A DNA stretch of 64,000 nucleotides. Origin: Protula sp. h YS-2021 (Eukaryota > Annelida > Polychaeta > Sabellida > Serpulidae). Position 1 is the stretch's first letter. The number at the start of each line of letters is the position of its first letter. The stretch is from positions 44,733,239 through 44,797,238 of the forward strand of contig OX457026.1 in the NCBI GenBank assembly GCA_949752745.1, read 5' to 3'. The notes under the pieces are model-generated. The model saw only the letters and a list, made by a program, of their open reading frames with translations, was not told the DNA's origin and did no database searches. Below, piece by piece: positions 56,587-64,000 of the stretch. The position numbers and the translations under genes were made by a program.

Positions 56587-59500
56587 TAATTCGAACACTA
56601 ATAAGTGTGAACTTTTAAACGAGCATAGCTACCGTGTTAGACATAGCATTAAATTTTGTAGTATTAATGTGTGTGGATTAAAATCAAAACTAACTTAATA
56701 CGAATTCGAGGAAATGTTAGACAAGCACGACTTCATATGTATTACGGAGACTAAATAAAATGAACTTGACAGCATAAGCGTCCCAAACTTTAGCGTCATA
56801 TTGAATAACAGACAAAAAGTCGAAACCAGCAGCGGGGGCATTGCTTTGTTAGTAAAAAATGCTCTTCAAAATCAAGTTAAAATTGTGATTAAGACAAAAA
56901 CTACTCTACTTGTGACAGTGGATAAACAAATTTTCGGCTTTCCGGTTATGATCGCATGTGTATACATCCCCCGGAAGGCTCATTGTATGCAACCGATGAT
57001 GCTTTCGAGGAGTTAGAATCCGTGATCGCTGAGAACAGAGACGACAGTGAAATCTGCATTCCAGGAGATCTGAACGCTCTAACTGGCCATTTGAAAGATT
57101 ACACCAATCCGAATGTTACAACTGAAATTGTAACTTGTATAGACAGTGATGTGACTGCTCTCTGATTATGGTCATGACATGAATAGATAAAAGCTTGGTA
57201 TATTTAATGCCAATGGGAGATGTGGAAAGGACGCAGGGGTGGGCAAAGTAACGTGTAAAAATTCCAGTACGGTAGATTACATTTTGTTATCACCCTGTAT
57301 GTCCACTAGAGTTCTTGATTTTTATGTGCATGAGTTTTGTTCACTTTTTTCCGATGTACATTGTATGAGCAGCTGCAGCATTAAATGTGAAAAGATTGAT
57401 GAAAATAAGCCTGCGGAGGCAAAAACGGTCAATGCTGCCCCCAAGAATTTAAGTGACCATCATGGGTCCCTGAGGTTAGAGATGCTTACATACTAGCTAT
57501 TAAGCGCTCTGATATTGCACATGTTGAAAATGAACTGTTAAGACTAATTTACTCAAGCAGTGTATGTAAAAGTGATATGGACCAGATTTCAAACCGAATT
57601 GTACAATTACTAGTAAACGCAGGTATAGAAACTGGCTGTATTAAGAAAAGCTAACAAAAAACCGAGACATGTTCCACATAAACCATGGTACAATGCTGAC
57701 TGCAAAAATAAGAGAAGAAAGTTCAATGATGTCAAAAACAAGGTCCGACTCGGTCTAAACAATGATGCTGACTTCAGAATTAAAAGTAAGGAATACAAAA
57801 ATACTCTAAAGAAGAGTTATAACAAGTATCATCGTGAACTAAATAAGAAACTACGATCGTTAAAAGCCAGTAACAGTAAAGAGTATTCGAATTTACAACA
57901 TAAAAACTCGGTTGTTTGACACAGTAGTATTGACAAGTTGCAAATGGACCTATGGGGAACTCCGATGATGTAACTGACCCGGTGTCATGGTCGCTCGGTA
58001 ATCATAACATACCAGGCAATGATTTACTTGATAGTGATTTTACTGAGGAAGAAATAAAAAAGGTTGTGCTGGTACTGAAAAACCGAAAATCCCCTGAATC
58101 CGACAATGTTATAAACGAATTCTTAAAATGTGCATTCCTACAGTGGCTAAAGTAATAACCATGTTGTTCAATCTAGTATTGTCTAGTGGTATTGTTCCGG
58201 AAGAATGGTCTGTAGGATATATATTGCCAATTTATAAAAACAAGAGTGATAAGCAAAATCCGGATAACTATAGGGGTATCACGTTGTTAAACTGCATTGG
58301 TAAACTATTCACCTCAGTTCTCAACTAGAGGCTTGGTAGGTATCTTGACTAATATGGGATCCTAGGTGAAGAGCAAGCAGGTTTCAGGGGAGGGTACTCA
58401 ACAACGGACCATATGTTTGCACTCGACGTTATAGTGAAACTTTATTTGTGTAGTGGTAAGAAGATTTATGGCGCTTTTGCTGACTATAAAAAGCATTTGA
58501 TTCCATTGACAGAGTGCTACTATGGCAAAAGTTGTTATCTAACAATATTGGCGGAAGGTTTTTAGTTGCCATACATAATAGGTACAAAGGTGCCAAATCG
58601 AAGGTCAAGATACAAGGGAATCTGTTCACAGCTCTTATAAGTTGTAATGTAGGTGTAAGACAGGGCGAGAACCTGTCTCCCATGTTATTTGCAATTTTTC
58701 TGAACGATTTACAGGTGTTATTATCACAACAACACGGTGGCTTGGGGTACCTCAGTGAAGTCACAAAAGAGTTTCTCTCAGATGATGATATCGAGGTTTT
58801 TTCAGGTTATATAGACTGTTGTACGCGGATGACGCTATAATTTTAACAGAATCCCCAGGAGAGTTACAAAGTGCTCTGAACGGTATGCTAGAATATAGTT
58901 AACAGTGGAATCTCAGAGTTAGTACATTAGAGATTGTGGATGACTTTATATACTTAGGTGTAAAATGAATTATAATGGCTCAATTAAAGAAGAGCAACGT
59001 TATGCCGCGCAACAAGGTACTAAAAGCATGTATGGTTTAATAAGTAAATCAGGTGATAATAATCTTGATCTTGACCTACAAGTCCATTTATTTGATAGTA
59101 TAATACAACCGGTTATTTTATATGGTATTGAAGTGTGTGTGTGGGGGGGGGGGGGGTTATAGCTGTGAAATAGTTGAAAGAGTGCAACTAAAATATTATA
59201 AATACCTATTGACACTAAATAAAAACACTTCCACAAACATGGTTATCGGTGAGGTGGGCCACCTTCCTGTAAGGGAATTAATAAAAATGAGGGTCCTCAA
59301 CTATTGGTAGAAAATGGTCACTGGAAAAAATAAGTTTAAAGTCTCCCATGTGTTATATAACATGGTATTGAAAATGTATGAATATAAAGGCGACTGCTTT
59401 AAACACAAATGGCTAGATTACGCAAAATGTACTCTAGATCGACTAGGGCTGTCTTACATGTGGTTAAACCAAAGCCTACTTGGAGTAAAGTACAGTTTAA

Positions 59501-59948
59501 ACAAACCGTTAAAAATCGTATTAGTGACCAGTTTAGAACTTCTTGGAGAGCCTCGGTCTATGGATCGGATATCTGTGTAATTTATAGAATGTTTAAAGAT
59601 GAGTTCAAAGAAGAGGCCTATATCAAACTATTACCAAGGCACATGGCTCAGCAAATGGCTAAATTCAGATGTAGGAACAGTAAAATACCGGTTGTTGTCG
59701 CACGGTTTGAAAGTGGCATTGTTACTGATAGGAGTTGTACTTTGTGTAACACTGGAACAGTATGCGACGAGTTTCATCTTCTGTGTATCTGTAGCTTCTT
59801 CAAAAAAGAGCGAAAAGAGCTCCTGGGTAGACGTAAATTCTATAACATAAACTGCTATTTTCTTAAGGATCTCATGGAGTCGGCATCGACCAATAAACTT
59901 ATAAAATTAAGCAAATACACGGGTATTATTATGTCAGTATTCAAGTAA
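56587..59948 (+). pseudogene. LINE ORF2 (APE endonuclease and RT), LINE copy 3, broken
   Basis: APE start IKFCSINVCGLKSK, with early stops; SSGGIALLVKN; VIACVYIP; IPGDLNALTG; a VDYILLS piece. RT: FTEEEIKKVVLVLKNRKSPE, IVPEEWSVGYILPIYKNK, NPDNYRGITLLNCIGKLF, VRQGENLSPMLFAIFLNDL and LLYADDAIILTES near 58,815 (intact YADD). The C-terminal region ends in a CCHC-like C-x2-C...H...C patch (CTLCNTGTVCDEFHLLC) at about 59,740-59,790. Multiple stops and shifts. A G tract at 59,143-59,156 marks one break. Confidence 0.88.
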
Positions 59949-60013
59949 AAACGGTACACGTGCATTAACATTGATGCACAGTCCGTTTGCGTTCAATTTA
60001 TATGTATATATAT

Positions 60014-61546
60014 GTTACAGGCAATTTGTGTATTCAGGCAATTCGTGAATTGCCTGAAATTTTCAGGCAAGTCCTGAACTGCCTGTATCGGTCAGGCAAT
60101 TCGTGAATTGACTAAAATTTTCAGGCAGCTCGTGAATTGCCTGAAATTTAAGGGTTCCTTGTTCACAAATTGCCTAAAGATGTTTCAGGCATTTTGTTTA
60201 TCAAAATATCAACTGTTAACCAGAACCAAATTTGTTAATCTCTTTTTTTATAATCGAAATAATTGCAATTATATAATAATAATATAATAATGATATAATA
60301 GTGAGTTTTTTATATACCGATTTTTCAGATAACCTGCTCAAACCGGTTTACAATGTGCGCATACATGTATATTTATTTATTTATGTTTCTTACATTTTTT
60401 CTAACTCAGGATTATTATAATTTCGACATGCCCATATAGTGTCTCTGAAATCCCTGTCTACTGGCACATACGCCTAACAATAATGCAACCCTAACTTTGC
60501 ATTAGAGGACTATATAGGCACACCGAGGCATTTACTTGGGGAAATATAACACGGGATCTTAGTATACGTGTCTTACCTGACCATGTTTCACAATTGCAAT
60601 TATGGCCTGAGTAAAACATTGTCCCATGGGGTCCATTTTCCGGAATAGGTCAAGGACCAATAATGTTTCGCACCGGAGTAGGGAATCAATTAAGTGGCCT
60701 ATCACTTTCCTTCCAAGTTACTCCGGGCTTTAGGTTTTATACTATAAAAGTAACAACAAGTAAATACCGTCGTTATTTGAAAGCAGGTCTAAAAATTGCA
60801 ATTTGATTTCTTGTGATGAATTTAAAATTAAAGATTTTAACGGGGTCTGTTATGTCCAACCGGGTGGATTGCAAGAAAATTGAGGGATTTAATTAATTCC
60901 AAATAAAACTTTAATTAAATTAAATACAATCCAATCTGTTGTGGGAGTTTACGGTTTAGAATTGCAAGTATGCTGTTATACCTTTTACTTGATACAATTG
61001 CAATTAACGGGCATCGGAGTGCAGTGCTATTATGCAACTGAGTGCCTGGTAAAATGCACGCAATTTGCTGGTTCTTTGATTTACTATTGATGTAAAGATA
61101 AACGTTAATTACTTGTTACAAGTGCAGTTAACAAGCAGCGGAGTGCTCTTTTATCACGAAACTAAGTGGTAACGAAGTGAGATGTTTTAGTTCAAATAAC
61201 CAGCAGATGAATGCAATTTATGATAAAAAAAATAACTGTCAACGGAGTTTCTGATGTACGATTTATGTAAATATGAACGTTTAATTCTTGTACATGCAAC
61301 TATTGCTTTATAACAGCTTATGAAATGTAGCAATAAATAGAAGAAACATCAAAACTTGTTCAATATTTCTTATAAAACATGTTTCAGGCAATTCGTGAAC
61401 TGACTGGTCCCTAATTTCAGGCAATTCACGAACTGCTTGAAAATTTTAGTAATTCACGAATTGCCTGACCCCTACAGGCAGTTCACGAATCGCCTGAAAA
61501 TTTCAGGCAATTCACTAATTGCCTGAATACACAAATTGCCTGTAAC
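60014..61546. mobile_element. Foldback element with palindromic arms, 1,533 bp
   Basis: Starts GTTACAGGCAATTTGTG and ends with the exact reverse complement CACAAATTGCCTGTAAC. Both arms (60,014-60,150 and about 61,385-61,546) are chains of the palindrome GGCAATTCGTGAATTGCC and variants joined by TGAAATTTTCA. The interior (60,150-61,385) is AT-rich and has no frame of note. ATATAT lies on both sides as a probable target duplication, although the flank is itself a TA repeat. It is non-autonomous. The adjacent sequence left (LINE 3' UTR) and right (ending AATAAATAAAGATAATA at about 61,637-61,655) suggest it sits within the LINE copy 3 3' UTR. Confidence 0.82.
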
Positions 61547-61699
61547 ATATATACTTGCTTGTCGTTTCCTTTTAGCATAGACAATGCTGTAGATTAGTAC
61601 ACCAATGTTTACTTGTCTACAAGGATTTTGGAATGAAATAAATAAAGATAATAGTTAAAGCTGTGCCTAACAGTGTTTAAATCAATACTTGTTCCAACA

Positions 61700-62115
61700 T
61701 TTTGACTAACGTTTTATTTCGTAAAACGAGCTTTTACGAGTAAAAGCGCAATTCGCGTTCTCCACTTTTAATGGGTTCCCTTCCAGTATTATTTACCACG
61801 CAATATAAAAAAGAACATTTTGAGGTACCGTTCAAGATCACTTAACCCTTCCATCCATCCTTCGACCAATCAGAATGCCCGAGACGTCGTCTGCTAGTCT
61901 CGTAGAAACGACATTCTCTTTTTAGCCCTAGACGGCGGTAAGCACGCCCAGGCTAGTTGTTGAAGGATGGGTTGGGTTAAAATCAAGTTAAAAGTGGAGA
62001 ACGCGAATTGCACTTTTACTCGTAAAAGCTCGTATTACGAAATAAAACGTTAGTTTTACTTCGCAAAAGCTTTGAATTCGCTTATCTCTACTTTTAATGG
62101 GACTTGAGTCCGCAG
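61700..62115 (-). repeat. DIRS-type terminal inverted repeat pair (copy B)
   Basis: TTTTATTTCGTAAAACGAGC, TTTTACGAGTAAAAGCG and CGCGTTCTCCACTTTTAA (61,708-61,772) face AAGTGGAGAACGCG, TTTTACTCGTAAAAGC and TACGAAATAAAACG (61,992-62,050). A third part (TTTTACTTCGCAAAAGC, CTTATCTCTACTTTTAATGG) follows. Between the arms, 61,842-61,980 is bounded by inverted TTAACCC...CATCCTTC words, a small MITE-like insertion. Confidence 0.65.
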
Positions 62116-62318
62116 CAGGGGAGCCTGCTATTCTTGAACTGTCCAAAAAGGTCACGAATTTCACTATGGCTTTCAAAAGCTCGTTGTTTCAATAAGGAGT
62201 GCTGGGCACTCGAGACAGAAGAAGAAATAAAACTTGTCAGATAAGTTTCAATTCTTTTAATGATTTCCTAAATAAAGTCCGGAGGCATGCCATTCCGGTC
62301 TTTTAACATAAAGTATAA

Positions 62319-63070
62319 TCAGAAACAAAGTAAAATATCACAGCAACCGTCACTTGAGATGATAAAGGCTTCCAACCATGCCTTCATCTTTGAGAAAGAA
62401 ATGATGAGCGCCTTTTGATTTTTTGTTCTGTAGGCCTCTGACATTTCTAAATACTGACGCAGAGCCTTGACGGGACACAAAGAGATCAAGCCGTCAGCAT
62501 CGGGGTCATCTGGTAGGGATGGAAGAGTAATGTGATCGAACGTTCCCATCCCTTGGGTCATAATGTGGGTTTTTCCCATGAATCCCGCTCTGGGAATCAG
62601 GGTGACCTTCTCCCAGGTGCCCTTATCTTTATTTACCTTTCTGTCCAGGGCATGAATTTCACTTCTTCTCTTGCTCGACGCTAAAGCCAATAAAAACGTG
62701 AATCTTAATGTTGCATTTTTTTGCTGAAATCACGTCTTTACTAAAAATGTCTGGGCGTTGGAGATACCGCAAGACTAAAGATAAATCCCACTGCGCTATA
62801 TTGGATGGGCAGGGTGGGGAATTTACTTTAAAATGTCTTACTAGTTGTGAGAGGGATGCATCTTCGCCCGGGTCGTAGACTGTGGATGCTTTGAGTCTTG
62901 ACCCTATAGCGGCCCTATAGCCCTCGATGGAACCTACCTTTAATTTCTCATCTGTGAATAGGTGATCGAGGAAGTCCGCTACCACTGCTGGGCTAGCCTG
63001 AAACGGGCCCAGGCCGTAAAGTCCTTGTGACTGTTTACTATTTTCTCCCTCACCTGTTAAGAGAAGCCCT
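62319..63070 (-). pseudogene. DIRS-type tyrosine recombinase (copy B), broken
   Basis: Core-binding half 62,985-62,659: VADFLDHLFTDEKLKVGSIE, YRAAIGSRLKAS, VRHFKVNSPPCPSNIAQWDL and VLRYLQRPD. Catalytic half 62,690-62,319: ASSKRRSEIHALD (Arg of the active site), WEKVTLIPRAGFMGK and CPVKALRQYLEMSEAYR. A frameshift separates the halves near 62,660-62,700, and the first codons are cut off by a stop at about 63,057. The terminal His/Tyr region is not clear. Confidence 0.82.
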
Positions 63071-63076
63071 TGTTCT

Positions 63077-64000
63077 TCAAGAAGGACTGGTCAGACACCA
63101 AAGGTGGAGATTCAGTAAGTGAGGGGAGGGGTGGAAGTGTTTCCAGTGGGGTTGTGATAGCAACTCGTTGTGGCATGGGATCTGTATTGATCTCACTATC
63201 TTGCAATGGAGTAGGAGGGCGAACCATGGAGCTTCCGGTGCCCACGGGGCAATGAGCAATAGATATGGTGGTTTCAACTCGATTGCCTGTGGGGGAAAGG
63301 CATACAGTACTTCGTCCCGTGGCCACTGACAATTGAGGGCGTCCAATGCCCAGGCTGCTGGGTCCGGGCAAGGGGACACGTACCGGAGAAGCTGGGTGGT
63401 CATAGCGTTTGCAAACAGATCCAGAGTCGGAACACCCCATGGAGAATGATGTGTCACCCATTGAAACGACCGGGGGGATAGGCACCATTGATAACTTGAC
63501 CCTGTCTGGAAGCTAAGTCCGCTAAGACATTTAGTTTCCCGGCCAGGTGCCGGGCTGAAACGGTCACCTGTTCCTCCCGGGCCCTTGTGAGAATCTGAAA
63601 TGCTAGTTTGGAGAGGGATCGTGATTTGGTACCTCCCTGCTTGTCGAGGTACGCTATGGCTGTGGAATTGTCTAACCGAAATAGGACTGCCTTGTTTCTG
63701 AGTTGGTTGGTCAGTTTGGTCAGGGCAATCCAGACTACCCGGAGTTCCAGCCAATTTATGTGATAGGTCTGGAGCGAGGGTGGCCACTTGCCCTTCCATA
63801 CCTGACCATGCCAATAATTTCCCCACCCCGAGCGGGACGCATCGGTCTGAATCTCTATCTGTGGGGTGGGGGGCTGAAATGGCATTCCTTCGGACATGAT
63901 TTGCACATCGCACCACCACTGTAGGGCTTGTAAGGTTACCTGTGAAACTTGCATCTTCGCTGTGGTTGAACGAACCTGATGCAGTGCCCATCTTGCTTGG
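63077..64000 (-). CDS. DIRS-type RNase H region (copy B), partial at window edge
   Basis: Frame 63,954-63,454 reads IEIQTDASRSGWGNYW (first Asp), HINWLELRVVWIAL (Glu), LFRLDNSTAIAYLDKQGG (Asp) and KLNVLADLASRQ (last Asp), a complete RNase H motif set placed after RT in DIRS polyproteins. A second minus frame (63,991-63,077) overlaps and carries the post-RNase H linker (FQWVTHHSPWGVPTLDLFAN, PRDEVLYAFPPQAIELKPPY) after about 63,480, so one frameshift near 63,450-63,490 divides the protein. RT should lie beyond 64,000. Confidence 0.85.
   Translation of the reverse strand, partial: PSKMGTASGSFNHSEDASFTGNLTSPTVVVRCANHVRRNAISAPHPTDRDSDRCVPLGVGKLLAWSGMEGQVATLAPDLSHKLAGTPGSLDCPDQTDQPTQKQGSPISVRQFHSHSVPRQAGRYQITIPLQTSISDSHKGPGGTGDRFSPAPGRETKCLSGLSFQTGSSYQWCLSPRSFQWVTHHSPWGVPTLDLFANAMTTQLLRYVSPCPDPAAWALDALNCQWPRDEVLYAFPPQAIELKPPYLLLIAPWAPEAPWFALLLHCKIVRSIQIPCHNELLSQPHWKHFHPSPHLLNLHLWCLTSPS

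Overview
The window looks like a repeat-rich, AT-rich animal nuclear genome, most likely a marine or freshwater invertebrate (mollusc-like or cnidarian-like; the exact lineage cannot be read from the sequence). No conserved host single-copy gene, rRNA or tRNA was recognised. Almost all recognisable coding potential belongs to transposable elements: Polinton/Maverick (adintovirus-like) DNA elements, DIRS-type tyrosine-recombinase retrotransposons, APE-type LINEs, foldback elements and simple repeats.

The centrepiece is a Polinton at 10,578-21,073 (here E1) with both termini preserved. It starts AGT and ends ACT, has terminal inverted repeats, and is flanked by a perfect 6-bp target duplication ATAAAA at 10,572-10,577 and 21,074-21,079. 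The + strand carries a compact accessory cluster: gene A, a PC4-like zinc-ribbon protein, gene B, a NADAR-domain protein and gene C, with A, B and C being mutual paralogues. A broken major capsid gene and an intact adenain-like protease follow. Convergent on the - strand are several PC4-like genes and a broken protein-primed family B DNA polymerase. Integrase, packaging ATPase, penton and two small virion genes are missing, and the capsid gene lacks its 5' end, so E1 is an internally deleted element. Its TIRs carry symmetric bZIP/ETS-type sites, TATA promoters and short subterminal repeat arrays.

Three further, more decayed Polinton pieces lie downstream: P2 (24.87-29.63 kb, + strand: accessory genes, integrase, ATPase, small basic protein, gene X, penton, small virion protein), P3 (about 30.0-32.16 kb, - strand: protease, capsid, penton end, gene X) and P4 (46.73-53.63 kb: polymerase fragment on +, protease through integrase and gene A on -). 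Together they show what E1 has lost.

Layout: 0-10.5 kb is AT-rich intergenic DNA with an RT relic, a foldback element and a dispersed repeat family. 10.58-21.07 kb is E1. 21.3-24.7 kb is a DIRS relic with a hairpin-bounded insertion. 24.9-32.2 kb is P2 and P3. 33.5 kb is a (CA)n tract. 36.1-37.0 kb is a DIRS RT relic. 38.8-41.1 kb is LINE-1 of this window, ending in (ATCT)n. 42.4-45.1 kb is a second dead LINE. 46.7-53.6 kb is P4. 54.2-54.6 kb holds tandem repeats. 55.6-61.7 kb is a third LINE with an open ORF1, apparently split in its 3' UTR by a 1.5-kb foldback element. 61.7-64 kb is a DIRS element running off the right edge.

The most interesting system is the E1 accessory module: a NADAR protein (a family linked to ADP-ribose removal) inside an expanded set of unknown and PC4-like paralogues, under TIR promoters that carry CRE/ETS and Maf-type sites.
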